From Hypericum androsaemum (lineage: Eukaryota; Streptophyta; Magnoliopsida; Malpighiales; Hypericaceae), in NCBI GenBank assembly GCA_963995505.1, contig OZ023190.1, forward strand, positions 992,001 through 1,056,000: a DNA stretch of 64,000 nt, read 5' to 3'. The translations under genes were made by a program, and so were the position numbers. Under the pieces are notes generated by a model. It did no database searches. It was not told the DNA's origin and saw only the letters and a list, made by a program, of their open reading frames with translations. This document shows positions 33,681-47,229 of the stretch, piece by piece; the stretch's first letter is position 1, and every line of letters begins with the position of its first letter.

Positions 33681-34132
33681 GAGTCTGGATTGAGCACGGA
33701 GTGAAGGAATCGATTCCGTACGGTTTGGAGTGAAGGGGGACCGCAGTGGCAAGCGTAGTTATGTGATAATGGCAAGTGCAATTATGTGATAATGGCAAGC
33801 GCAGTTATGTGATAATGGCATGTGTATTTTGTGACAGTGGCAAGTCCCGTTGATGATAATGGCGCGCGTGGTTTTTTTCATTTTGGTCCCCCATATTTTA
33901 GCATTTTTACAAAAAGGTCACACTGGCATGCGTAGTTATGTGATAGTGGCATGCGCAGTTATGTGATACTGGCATGCGCAGTCACGTGATAATGGCATTT
34001 GTATCCGGCCTGCGTTTGTGCGTGGCTTTTTTCATTTTGGTCCCGAAATTTTAGCGCGTTTGCAAAAAAGTCCCCGCGTGTCTTCATTCCGAACGGTTCG
34101 GAATCTGAGCATTCCGTGCCCAATCCAGACCC
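33681..34132 (-). mobile_element. Dispersed TIR repeat family, copy 2 (about 452 bp, complete)
   Basis: The ends GAGTCTGGATTGAGCACGG and (complement) GGGTCTGGATTGGGCACGG are inverted repeats. They are flanked by a 10-bp direct repeat, CCTCCCGCAC (33671-33680 and 34133-34142). The palindrome CCGAACGGTTCGG lies near the right end and CCGTACGGTTTGG near the left. The interior has repeated units around GTTATGTGATAATGGCAAG. The 9-10 bp duplication suggests a Mutator-like origin. It is in opposite orientation to the copies at 24118 and 63822. Confidence 0.85.
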
Positions 34133-34394
34133 CCTCCCGCACCACCAAGAAGACAAGAGATATAAAATGTAAAATTTGTAATATCGGATAAACATAAGAG
34201 CAATTTTAAAAATTAGTTAAAAATGACACGCGGACATCATGTCTTTTCATTATCATAGCTTCACTCATTTCAGTAGATTGTGCTCCAACAATGGCCGATT
34301 TCTTTCCATAAAAAGTGTCGAAAAAATCTCTAGTAAGCTTTTTTCGATCCTAAAAACCAAATAATTGTTTCTACTCAAACGATGGGTGATTTCA

Positions 34395-34686
34395 AAGATA
34401 AAAACACAAACACACATCAGTTTCAAAGGCAAAAATACAGAAGCACATCAATTTCAAAGAAAAATGCAACGACACATTAGTTTCAAAAACAAAATTATGA
34501 TGTGCTGTTATTCTTACCTGATGTGTCGTTGCAATTTGTGCCTTTGAAAACAACAAGAAAAGATAAAAATGTGATGTGACGTTAATCTTGCGTGATTTGC
34601 CATACAATTTGTGCCTTCGAAAACAACAAAAAAGGCAAAAATGTGATGTTGCTGTTAATCTTGCCTTATGCGCCGTTGCAATTTGT
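34395..34686. repeat. Degenerate tandem repeats next to the Copia LTR
   Basis: The first part has roughly 33-bp units around CACATCAGTTTCAAA. The second has two to three units of roughly 72 bp around CAATTTGTGCCTTTGAAAAC and AAAATGTGATGT..GTTAATCTTGC. No coding frame. Confidence 0.65.
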
Positions 34687-35620
34687 TGTTGGATTTGAAT
34701 GGAAAGTTCAATGCAAGCCCAATAATGGAAAGGCCCAAAGGAAAGGCCCAAAAGGGAGATGGAAGGTTGCAATCTCACATTGAATAGAGAAAGGACGATT
34801 TCCTTGTTTATAAGGAATTCCCCTCCTTTCCTCTCAACTTGATTGACTTCCTAAAAGGCCGACTCATCGCTAGCTGCCTGCGAGAACGGCGCGAAGCACC
34901 GTCCGAGCACGAGCACGAGCACGAGCACGCGCACGCGCACGTGCGTGTGCGCATGGCGCATTGGACGCAGGTCGCAATGGGCGCTTTGTGGCGCACTTCG
35001 CACGTGCGCATCATCGCGAGGAGCTGGAGGAGCCTTAAGTATTTTGCCCGGGTCCGGAGGCAGCTGCACAGCTACCGAAGCGACGAGGAGCTACGAGCGC
35101 CTTCAGGTTGGCTGCCGTAGAGGCACGACGGGCTGGAAAGTTTGGGAGACTTCCAGAAGGCCGAAGGGCTACGAGCGCAGCCTGGCGCGCCTGGAAGGAT
35201 CCAGAAGCCACCGAAGGGCCACGAGCGCAGCCAGTCAGCCTGTTGGCCGAGCGGACGCATCCCTTCGGAGTGGTTGCCTCCCTGCCTCCTCCAGCCTATA
35301 AATAGGCCTGCCCCCCTGCCAGAATTCTCATCCCATCAGCAAGTGCACCTCCTAGCATTGTTGTCTTCACCTCTCTCCCCATTCTTCACTTAGAAAAGAG
35401 TCCGAAAGTTCTGGGTATATAAGGGTTCGCCCGAAAGTTTTAAGATACGTGTGCAACGTTCTTGGAAATGCCCTAAACAGTCGTTGTATCTTGGGGACGA
35501 TTGTCGAAGCCCGTACCGCACTGAAATATACGGGGCAATCTCGTCTTACGGAGAAAGTGTCCAACACTTGCCTCGACTGAAGTAGATCCTAATCAAGTAC
35601 ACCAACTCCGACAAACAACA
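34687..35620 (+). repeat. 5' LTR of plus-strand Copia element (right border inferred)
   Basis: Contains a TATA box at 35297-35304 and four GAGCAC units at 34905-34928. The part up to about 35458 is matched by the right LTR. The end at about 35620 is inferred from the position of the gag start and a degenerate primer-site-like sequence. Confidence 0.65.
35297..35304 (+). promoter_or_regulatory. TATA box of Copia LTR
   Basis: TATAAATA in the U3 part of the left LTR. The identical box lies at 40693-40700 in the right LTR. Confidence 0.7.
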
Positions 35621-35636
35621 ATCGTAAGACGAGATT

Positions 35637-38600
35637 ATGTACTTGAAGATGGCATCGACAAGCTCAGCACCAGTGCCAGCGGTCTCGGGAACTGTCCACG
35701 CCGAAAGGCCGGCCAATTTCAACGGTACCGAATTCAAGAGGTGGCAACAGAAGATGTTGTTCTACCTGACGACGCTCAACCTGGTCCAATTCTTGAAGGA
35801 AGAGGCTCCGAAGGTGGCGGAAAATGAGGCAGATCAACAGAAGATCAACGCCTTCGATGCATGGAGTCACAGCGACTTCCTATGCCGGAACTACGTCCTG
35901 AATGGACTAGACGACACGCTCTACAACGTCTACGCGGAAGCTAAGACTGCTAAAGAGCTGTGGAGTTCACTCGAGAAGAAGTACAAAACGGAGGATGCCG
36001 GGACGAAGAAATTCATCGTCGGACGATTCCTCGACTTCAAGATGGTGGACTCCAAGAAGGTCATCGACCAAGTGCAAGAGTTGCAGCTGATCCTTCATGA
36101 GATCCAAGCCGAAGGGATGCAACTCAGCGAGTACTTCCAAGTAGCTGCGATGATCGAGAAGCTCCCCCCGCTGTGGAAGGACTTCAAGAGCTACCTCAAG
36201 CACAAGAGGAAGGACATGAGCCTAGAAGACCTGATTGTAAGACTTAGGATCGAGGAAGACAACCGAAAGTCCGAAGTCAAGCAAGGCAAGGCCAACCCCG
36301 AGACTGCCGTGCACCTCGCCAAGGGAAAAGGTAGCAAGAAGAGGAAGAAGTCTGGGGATAAGCAGGAAAAGCAAGAGCCCAAGAAGAAAAAGAAAATCAA
36401 GCGCGACTGCTATAACTGCGGTAAACCCGAACACATGGCTAAGGACTGTCGCCAGCCGAAGAAGGACGACCAAGGAAAGGTTAACCTGGCTGAAGACTTG
36501 TCCCAGATGGATCTGTCAGCCGTGGTGTTTGAAGCCAACCTGGTGGACAATCCGAGAGAGTGGTTCGTGGACACTGGAGCTACCCGCCACGTCTGCTCGG
36601 ACAAGGAGATGTTCTCGAACTATATTCCGATCACCGGTCGAAAGCTGTTCATGGGAAACTCCGCAACGTCTAAGATCGTTGGTCTGGGAAAGGTGGTCCT
36701 GAAGCTGACCTCAGGAAAGGAGCTGACCCACAAGGATGTGCTACATGTCCCGGACATCCGCAAGAACTTAGTTTCTGGCTCACTGTTAAGCAAAGCCGGT
36801 CTTAAGCTTGTATTTGAGGCTGATAAGTTTGTACTGACTAAAGCGGGTCAATTCATAGGAAAGGGTTATCTAGAAAGGGGGCTATTTAAGATGAATGTAA
36901 TAACTGTACATCGCACCTTTAACGGTGAAAATAAAGTTAATGCTTCTTCTTACTTGGCCGAGTGTTCTAATTTATGGCTTGGTAGATTAGGACACGTAAA
37001 TCTAAACTCGCTAAGAAAGTTAGTAAGTTTAAATTTATTATCGAATCTAGAGTTCAACCCATCCGATAAATGTGAAGTATGTGTGGAGGCTAAAATGACC
37101 AAAGCACCTTTCCATTCAGTGGAAAGAAGTACTACGCCTTTAGAATTAATTCATACGGACACTTGCGATATAAAACACGTGCAAACTAAAGGCGGGAAGA
37201 AATACTTCATCACGTTTATCGATGATTGCACGAGATACTGTTACGTATATCTCCTAAAGGGCAAAGACGAAGCTCTTGATGCTTTTAAGAGATATAAGAA
37301 TGAGGTTGAAAATCAACTCAGCGTAAAAATCAAAATGATCCGAAGTGATCGAGGAGGAGAATATGTAGCTCCGTTTGAGGAACTATGTCAAGAACATGGC
37401 ATTATTCATCAAACGACTACTCCATACTCACCTCAATCGAATGGCGTAGCTGAATGTAAAAATCGAACTCTTAAGGAGATGATGAACGCTATGTTGATTA
37501 GCTCGGGCTTACCCCAGAACATGTGGGGGGAAGCTGTGCTCTCAGCTAACCACATTCTAAACAAATTGCCACACAAAAAAAGGGATAAAACCCCATATGA
37601 ACTATGGAAAGGAAGGAAGCCTTCCTACGGTTACCTTAAAGTGTGGGGGTGCCTAGCAAAGGTCGAAATACCTAAGCCTAAGCAAGTGCGAATAGGACCC
37701 AAGACCATTGATTGCATCTTTATCGGATATGCGCAAAATAGTAGTGCTTATCGATTCTTGGTGCATAAATCTGAAAACCCTGAGATAAACACGGGAATGG
37801 TCATAGAATCAAGGAACGCAACATTTTTTGAAGATAGCTTTCCTAATAAGGAAAGAAAGGAAGCAAGTCCGAAGAAAAGGGCTCACGAGACTACGCAAGG
37901 GTCAAATCAGAAAGATGATGAATCTAGACGTAGTAAACGGACGAAGGTAACCAAATCTTTCGGTCCGGACTATCTAACTATGCGTTAGAAGATGAACCCA
38001 GGACAATCCAAGAGGCATTGTCTAGTCCAGATGCTCCTCTCTGGAAGGAAGCTATCAATAGTGAGATAGAATCCATTATGCAAAACCACACGTGGGAAAT
38101 CGTGGATCTCCCACCGGGCTGCAAACCTTTAGGATGCAGGTGGATCCTAAAAAGGAAATACAAAGCTGATGGATCAATCGACAAGTACAAAGCTCGATTG
38201 GTAGCTAAGGGGTTCAAGCAGAAGGAGGGATATGATTTCTTTGACACATATTCACCGGTCACAAGAATCACATCGATTAGAGTACTCATAGCTGTTGCAG
38301 CACTCTATAACCTCGAGATCCACCAAACGGATGTAAAAACAGCTTTCCTAAATGGAGAACTGGAAGAGGAGATATACATGAAGCAACCTGAAGGGTTTGT
38401 GGCTCCCGGTCAAGAGCATAAAGTGTGTCGACTAGTCAAGTCACTATACGGGCTAAAACAAGCGCCGAAACAGTGGCACGAGAAATTTGACAGAACAATG
38501 CTGTCAAATAGATTTAAGATTAATGAGTGCGATAAATGTGTTTATATTAAGGGCACACCTGAAGCTTACGTAATTGTATGTCTCTATGTAGATGACTTAC

Positions 38601-39536
38601 TAATTATGGGAAGCAATAAAGAGGTTATTGTGAAAACTAAGAACATGTTAAAGAACTACTTTGACATGAAAGATATGGGTCTGGTAGACGTCAAACTAGG
38701 AATAAAAATTTCTAGGAAAGCTGACGAAATTATCCTGACGCAATCCCACTACGTGGAAAGCATGCTCAAGAAATTTGAAGCTTTTGACAAACCTCCGGTT
38801 AAGACTCCAGTAGATTTAAATCTACACTTAGCCAAGAATCGAGGGGACCCAGTATCTCAACTGAAGTATGCGCAAATTATCGGGAGCTTGATGTATTTAA
38901 CAAACTGCACTCGTCTCGATATTGCGTACTCGGTTAGTAAACTTAGTAGATTCACAAGTAATCCAGGGAAGGATCACTGGCTAGCTCTAGAAAGGGTTTT
39001 ACGGTATTTAAAACATACCATAAACCATGGCATACATTATGCTAAATATCCAGCTGTATTAGAAGGATACAGTGACGCAAACTGGATATCGGACACTAAG
39101 GACTCCAAATCCACGAGTGGATACGTAATCACCATAGGAGGAGGAGCTGTGTCTTAGAAGTCCTCTAAATAAACGTGCATAGCTCGATCCACCATGGAGT
39201 CGGAGTTTATAAGCACTAGACAAAACTGGGGAAGAAGCTGAATGGCTCAGAAACTTCCTAGAGGATATTCCATGCTGGAGTAAACCGGTGCCTCCCGTAT
39301 TGATACATTGTGATAGCATGTCTGCAATCGGGAGAGCACAAAGTACATTGTACAACGAAAAGTCTCGACATATCCGTCGGAGACACAATACCGTTAGACA
39401 GTTGATCTCTAGTGGGGTGATCACCATTAATTATGTAAAGTCCAAGGACAACTTAGCTGATCCTTTTACGAAAGGAATCAATAGAGATCAAATGTACAAC
39501 GCAGTAAGGGGAATGGGATTAAAATTCACACACTAA
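35637..39536 (+). pseudogene. Copia gag-pol polyprotein, broken at four or more sites
   Basis: 35637 (or the in-frame ATG at 35649) to 37988 is one open frame of 783 codons. It has gag, zinc knuckle [14 protein letters not shown], protease [12 protein letters not shown], a GAG-pre-integrase [10 protein letters not shown], and an integrase core with [20 protein letters not shown] and [11 protein letters not shown] one-base frameshift near 37975 ends it. RT and RNase H resume at 38018-39157 ([29 protein letters not shown]). Two stop codons near 39156-39170 and another frameshift near 39220 follow, then RNase H continues at 39288-39536 (NYVKSKDNLADPFTKG). The few lesions in long open frames point to recent death. 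Confidence 0.92.
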
Positions 39537-40079
39537 AGAATGTCCATAGCGGTAACTCAACCATGATGAGTGGAGATCCCACAAACTTGGTTCAATGAGA
39601 CAACTAAGTTATGGAGGGTTCAGTTAATCACCTGGAACCTATCTCATTCTCAGAAGCTGCCCAGGTATTAACCTGCAGCGGTGTGGTAAGGTTAAGCATT
39701 ACGCTTTTAATAATTCCTATACCTTGATTAAGGTGGAGTATGGCAGGATACTCCTGATAGGAGATCACCTATGTAAGTGTGAAGTGAGGCCGCTTCAAAT
39801 GGGAAAAATACTTATGAATCCAAGATACAGTTCATGGCCGAAACGGACACAACGTGAGAACCTAAATATACTAGGGTTATTATTGTGTAAATGTTATTGT
39901 CTTGGTTTACACCAAAAGCTGACGGTTCAAAATATCGCGTGCACCGAGCAGCGAGTAAATCCGATAACATATTACTAGAGAAGGTTCAAAGCCGCAAGCT
40001 ATCTATCTCGATGCAATAATAACACGTCAGAACTTTTGATTAGAGTATGCATGCATTAATCATCATTCATGTGGGGGAT

Positions 40080-40856
<777 letters not shown>

Positions 40857-42177
40857 CAACATAAAGTCTCAATCTTTAAATACAAAATCATCAGAACCAC
40901 ATGAAATTGACCAATCCAGCAATAATCAAAAGTCGAAACAGCATATGGGTCATTTCTTTCGGACCAAATAATCAATGAAAAAGCTAGTGGAAAATACAAA
41001 AAAAAGGACTAAATAAAAGAGGGAATGAGACTTCAAGAAAAAAATGAACAGGGGCGGCGGGAGGGGAGCGGCGGGGAAGGAGGGAGGGAGGGGGGGCGGC
41101 GGAAAAAAAAAGAACAGGGACGCGGGGCGTGGGTGGTGGGGGGGGGGGGGGTGGAGGTTTTTTTTGGTGGAATTATATAGGAAACTTGTGGAACCCTAAT
41201 GAGTATGTTGGGATAAAAATTCGAAAATACCCTCAACAGATTCTGGCCATCAGATCTGTAAAAGAATAATTTGATCAAATCTAAAGGCTCATATTTAGTT
41301 CATAATATGGGAATGATTTTTATGTAGTCCCCCTGAATCCAAATAAAAAAAAATTTCTTCAAATTTCTTCTTTGGAAGTCTCGGATCTTTATATGGAAAC
41401 TAATTAGTAACTGGCGGTAAGACCACAACTTCCGCACTTTGACTAGGAACTTTGACTCAGGACTTTGACCCAAAAAAAACTGCTTGTTTTTATCGGTCGG
41501 ACTGCCCAAAGAAATTCATAAAGATAATACACAGATTTGTGGGGTATTCCCAAATTATGATTTAGGATTAGTCTCCCCAACTAATTGAGGAGTGTGCCAA
41601 AATTATAACGAAGCAGTCTCCGTATAGATGTTCTAAGTAACAACTAGGTAGAATAAAGCTAAAAATAAAAATAAATCTAACATATATTCTAAGAAAAAAA
41701 ATAAAGAACCACTATAACAAATATTTTAGCAAAACATAAAATTAGACTAAAAATAAAAAGAATCTTATAAGAAACAGTCCGGCTAAAATAAAAATTTTGA
41801 ATTTCAGTGGTGTAAATTTTACTTAACAAGTTTTAACACAATTAATATTATAATATTCGAAATCAATACTTTTAATTCAAGTTAAAATAGAACTTAACCG
41901 ATTGATCTAAACAAACGGCCGTTTTTGTATAGTATTTTTAGTTAATGTTGCCAATTTTTTCGCAGAGCCAAAATTCAAGTTCAAAAAACTCGTCAAAATA
42001 ATAAACAGAAACCGCCAAAATCGAACCCAAAACGGAAAAATAAAACAAAGGACACCTATGTAAATGCAAATTCGAGTCTGGGGGGTCACCCTAGCAAAAA
42101 TCCCATAAATTCAAAATCTCGCGATAATATCGTCCACTCTCGCCCACCGCTTTCGCTTCACCTCCCCTCTCCCCCTC
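40857..42177. other. No gene seen; contains a G-rich tract
   Basis: The strand is strongly G-rich at about 41043-41155, including runs of up to 14 G and repeated GGGAGGG/GGCGG. The rest is A-rich intergenic DNA ending in the promoter region of the serine-rich protein gene. Confidence 0.5.
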
Positions 42178-42187
42178 CTATAAATAC
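42178..42187 (+). promoter_or_regulatory. TATA box of the serine-rich protein gene
   Basis: CTATAAATAC lies about 110 bp before the start codon, after a C-rich stretch (CTCCCCCTC). It is followed by a purine-rich leader (AAGAGAAACAAGAAAAG). Position and context fit a core promoter with a short 5' leader. Confidence 0.75.
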
Positions 42188-42294
42188 ATTACTCTACCCA
42201 AGCTCGGTTTGCCAAAATCACCACCCAAAGAGAAACAAGAAAAGAAAAAGAGAAAAAAGGAAAACGAAAAGGAAAAGAGATATTAAAAAAGAGA

Positions 42295-42909
42295 ATGGCT
42301 CTTACAGAAAACGGTTACTCGAAAAAGAGCGGGACGGTGCTTCGGTCGTCCACTCCGGCGGGGAGATTCCACCTCTCGTCTTCGTCCTCCTCCGCCACGG
42401 GCTTCGCCTCCTACAGTTCCAGCTTTGCCTCACGGTCATCCACCTTCTTCAGTAATTACCAAACTGCCCCTCCACAACAACAACATCAACACCACCAGGA
42501 GCGGTCCGCCTCCCCGACGCTCGTCAACTTCCGGTCTCTCTCCCCAGGCCGGTCGATCTCAGCCGTTGGATCTCGGAGCGGCGGCCAGGTCGTTAGGCGC
42601 CCCAAGCGCACGTGCCTGTGCTCGCCGACGAACCACCCGGGGTCGTTCCGGTGCAGCCTACACAAGGGACTCGCCGGCGGGAGCAGGAGTGCCGGCGGCG
42701 GGGGGTGCACATCGGCGACAAACTACCATCGACTCCACGCGAGGAGATCGGCGATGACGAACTCCGTGGTCCGGATCGGCGGCGTTGAGGGCGGCGACCT
42801 CGTGAAGCGCTCCCTTGCAGCGTTGATCCGACCTTCGTCCCACCAGCAGCGCCGCCGCGGCGATTTCCAGCCCCGGCCGAGTCGACTGTCCGTTATGTCT
42901 GTGGCCTAG
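42295..42909 (+). CDS. Plant serine-rich protein of unknown function (At5g25280/At5g11090-like), 204 aa
   Basis: A single intact exon. The N-terminus is Ser-rich (about residues 11-60), followed by a Gln/His patch. The conserved Cys motif KRTCLCSPTNHPGSFRCSLH lies at about residues 103-122. The family's basic C-terminal block contains RRSAMTNSVVRIGG, DLVKRSLAALIRPSSHQQRR and the ending RPSRLSVMSVA. These blocks are, to my knowledge, diagnostic of a plant-specific family annotated only as serine-rich protein-like. No signal peptide, membrane segment or catalytic motif is visible. The length is normal for the family. GC content is far higher than in the flanks, as usual for an expressed plant exon. 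The start is the first ATG after the purine-rich leader. Confidence 0.9.
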   Translation: MALTENGYSKKSGTVLRSSTPAGRFHLSSSSSSATGFASYSSSFASRSSTFFSNYQTAPPQQQHQHHQERSASPTLVNFRSLSPGRSISAVGSRSGGQVVRRPKRTCLCSPTNHPGSFRCSLHKGLAGGSRSAGGGGCTSATNYHRLHARRSAMTNSVVRIGGVEGGDLVKRSLAALIRPSSHQQRRRGDFQPRPSRLSVMSVA

Positions 42910-45900
42910 GGTTTATTAGGGGCAGTATTGTAATTTCGATGTGTTAGACGGAGGCGGATCCGCGAAGCGGCGTTCCGCAATCGGAGGCCAGTAGATCGGA
43001 ACGGAGCTTGAATTTTTGAGGCTGTTTCCGGAGTTCCTTCTGACCAAGGGATTTTACTCTCCAATTATTTTTTTTCTTTCCCGATGTAGATAACCTTATA
43101 TCCGAAATATATTTAGTATTTAATAAAAGCCTAAATTTTAGTTTTTTTTATTTTTTTAGCAAATTCAACCTTCAAGGACTAAATCGTGGAAAATTAATAA
43201 TCGTGACACAGAAACAGGGACTGGACTTCGGTTTACTCTCTCACTCTTTTTTCTTTTCATTGTTTTGGAATTTCCACTTTTTCCATCTAATTTCGTCCTT
43301 GCGTTTGTTCGTATCCGTTTAATTTTTTCTGTGAATTTCTGAATAATTCAGAGTTGGTTGGTATTCTGTAATTTTTTATTATTTATAGTCCAATATTTTT
43401 GAGCTAAACTTCTCCTAATGTATTTTAGGTTTAATTTGGACTGGACTTTGAGGGGTAGTAGTGTTCTTGCCTGCGTTGTCGTTTTTTCTTTTTAATTATA
43501 TCCCTTTTTTCTTTTTGGAAGATTTATTATTAATTGGACTTGGTCTTTACTTGTTTTTCTTTTTCCCTTCTTCTGTTCATTTTTGCCGGTGGGAGAGAAC
43601 TCGTCTAACTAATGACTATTTTCATAATAAATATTGTTGGGTAATACTAGGAACGATTCTTCTAATAATATATATTTTAATTTAATCCAAAGTTCCTTTA
43701 AACAATCAAAGTCATTTTACGAATTACCGCATTGGATCTGAAAGGTCATTAAATGGGAGTTTTAATGCGTATCAGCAAAAACTTTAGTTACCCACCGAAC
43801 AAGCACAATTAATTCATTCTCAGCGGCCGTTTGGGTTTCCTAAATCGGGGTTCTACATCACTTTTTCTTTAATAAGTGCACTTCTGTGTATTAATTAAGC
43901 AGGAAACAAATTATATGGGGAAAGATGATAATAACAGTTAACGATATTTTTGCGAAAAAAGTGGAAATAATCATCGACTAGTAACAAATTAGTTGGAGAA
44001 CGAGAATTAATTTAGATCGTAATTTTTTGAAGAAGGAAAATAAATAGATTTGTTTTGCTAAATTTGAACAAATTAAGGTTTTACACATTTTCTATGAACT
44101 TTTTGATGTACTCAATGAAAAATAAAAAAATATAGCTATATAGTAAATATGAAATATTGTCATATCAAAATACGAGCTTTCTATAAAATTAGATAGTTCA
44201 AATTAATAAAAAATAAAAATATATAAATATATCCATTAAAATATAAATAAATGTATTTGTAGATGAAATGATATTTTTGCAATATATGCAAGTTGAAGGA
44301 TTTATTTTATAAATATTTATTTTTTGGTTTATATTATTTGGTGTTCGCTCCTATGAGCCGATTAATCTAAATTCGAGTTGGATTAGATTTTTAATAAATG
44401 ATAAAAAAATTTCAACAAATATTTAACACATATATTTTCTCAAAAATTCGATCTTAAAATTTATTAAGCTAAAATAATACTATCATTAGTTGGTTTAAAC
44501 ATTTGTTCACAGATTTTATAAATATCTTAAAGATATAGAACCTATCCTCCCCGCTTCGTGACCCGTCAAAGCAAAAGTAACAAATTGGGTCTACCGGCGG
44601 GAAAAATTCCATCAAAGGAGAGGAGTGGGTCCTTTGTCGCCTTAAAGAAAAGCCCATTCCCTTGAGGAGCCAACTACACTGCTACCAACAACTTATTAAA
44701 CCAAATCCTGTAAGCTAAGCCGAAGAGGATAAGGCATTGAAAGCGAAAGAAGCCATTATGAAAAATATTGGGCCATGATTGGCCTTCTCTTTTGGGTTAA
44801 TGGTGTGTTTGTTTATCTATTGCTAGGTGTATCATTACATACTTTGAACTTTTAATTATAAAGGAATACCAAGAAGATGGAGAAGAATGTGCTTTTCAAA
44901 TTGTTGGTCAAATGTTTCAATGAACGCAATATCCCTGTTAACTTTTGTCTATCGATGCTGACACATGTCTCAGGTAACTAAAAATGGAGCTATATATCAA
45001 GAGAAAAAAAAGGATATTATTGTTTATAGATATGTAGTTCATATAATACACATGAAATGACCTTGATGACAAGAAAATCGCTGGTAAGATAATATTGTTA
45101 CATACAAGATATGTAGACGCAGACAGGAATAGTCAATTTTAGTTTTTGACATGTCATAAGAATTATCTTCTAAGTTCAGGTTTATGTCGTAATCAGCGTA
45201 TGAAGAAAAAATCAAGACATGATATTATCGAGTAAGGAAAAGGATTCAAAAGAGTTAGTTCGCGTGTTAGGAGATTTGGATGTCCTTAAGAAGATCTTGT
45301 ATTCAAGTTTTACGAACGTATAAATTATTGTTGCATGGGTAAATATTTAAAATAGAGTTCAATAGTCATCGAATATTAATATCCAAATAAGAGATTAAAA
45401 ATACCGCAAAAAAAAAGAGATTAAAAAGAAGTGGAGAAAAGGATGTTGGCTGAAGCGAATATAGAGAGCGATTGGTGATCCTAAGTGACAAAGAAAACTG
45501 GCAAGAAGTTGGATGGCGTCTTGACCTAATATAACTAAATCTATACAATATTATGAAGATACACACATGGTTCATGTATCTTTTTTTAAAGGAAATAGTT
45601 CATGTATCTTCATATTGAAGGCCAAGGGTCATGCTTCTAAAAAGAAGACAAAAGGTAAGGGTCATGGGTTGGATTATTAAGAGAAACAATTGGGAATACA
45701 AAAAGCTTTAAATCTAATATATTCTCAAATTTATTGGAACTTTCACACATTTCAAAATCTACCTTGTTTGATTTTGGATTAGTCGATATAGTAAATATTC
45801 GGAATCAAGTGACATTAACAAATAAATCAAAATTATTTTTTGATAAGCGATTTTTTTTAAACCAAAAAACTTACTGACATTAAATTTGACATGCAGACCA

Positions 45901-46995
45901 AAAACATAAATAGTGTTTTACTTTTTTTAGAGAGACAATCTACTATAGCACATTAAATTTGACCATAAATCACAAGTTAATATGGAAGAATCCTTTCCAG
46001 TTGGGGAGGAACCAAATGATGGAAAATTTGCAGCAGCTGAGTCAGAAATCAGCATAACTGACTCGAACTAGAGTTGGACTGGAATCATCATAAAGAAAAA
46101 AAAGACAAAATCTTTTCTGTTTGGACCAGAATGAGAAAGTCGAATCTTTTCATGTCAAATTAAGCAGAAAAAACAGATATATTGCATCACATTTTAATAA
46201 AGAGGCAAAACTTCGAAACGTAATTGCAAAATGCCAACACCCCTACCAAATGATGCATTTCTAATTTATTCGACTTTATCATATCAATAATCAACATTTT
46301 TTGTAAATAAAAGTACGAAAACCACAATATTTTTTTATACCGCATGATATTCGGACACCCATTTTTTTATAAGTGTTATTCGGACATTTATTAGATCGAC
46401 TAAGCTAGGTTCGAACCAGTGAAACTTTTGAAAGATGACAAAATTCTCTCAACAAATATTTAACACTATTGCATTCTCAAAAATTTGGTTAAGTTATAAG
46501 TTATAACAACATAGTATTAGTTCTTGTTAAAAATAAAAATTAAAAGCTTTGAGAATTTCACAAGTAATGGGTGATGTGGGTGGGCTCCATAAGTGTGGGG
46601 GGCCTTGACCGGCCCACGTGCATGCACCAAGCCATGTCGGCTTGACGATGGTATACTATTGAAGACGTTTGGTTTTGTTCTTCTTCTTCTTCTTCGCCCT
46701 TTAACCTACCGGATAATGATAAAGACATGCACGCTATTGCTCTTTGTCCTCTTTCTTCTTTGTGCAAATTGAGCATAGCCACCCTCCTCCTCCCATGAGC
46801 TGGACATGACATGGCACTTTTCTCTCTCCTCGTCCTCGTGTACCAAGTGGTGGCCCGGTTTGCAATATGTTGTCCTAATTTTGTTGTTCATCATTGTCTT
46901 ATACCCGTTATAATATCAAATACAATGATTGCATTGCAGTCTGATTTACAATTCCTAATCTTTGATTAACCTATAGATGTATAACAATTTAAAGG
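42910..46995. other. Gene-free AT-rich DNA
   Basis: The 3' flank of the serine-rich gene, then about 4 kb without a credible coding frame. A (TTC)n run lies at about 46680-46695. Short frames (for example 46558-46812 minus, 44469-44657 minus) have no recognisable content. Confidence 0.5.
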
Positions 46996-47051
46996 AAGAG
47001 TTGCACAATAATTTATCAACCATAAGAGTTGCACAATAATTTATCAACCAT
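46996..47051. repeat. Tandem duplication, 28-bp unit x2
   Basis: AAGAGTTGCACAATAATTTA.. occurs twice back to back with no difference. Confidence 0.93.
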
Positions 47052-47229
47052 TCTCCATTCTACTTCCAACAACGTTGTTGATTTGGAATCAATCTCCAGC
47101 CTGTGATAGTTTTGTCCTTTTGGGGTTCGTAAATCTATGTATTAATCATTGATTCTGTTGTCACAGTAAACGAAATGGAAGACAAAGGGCATATTTTTAA
47201 TTATAAAATTAGGGCATTCCATGTTACAT

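Noticed and set aside
46558..46894. Minus-strand frames near the (TTC)n run
   Set aside because: Low-complexity Glu run from the microsatellite; no family resemblance.
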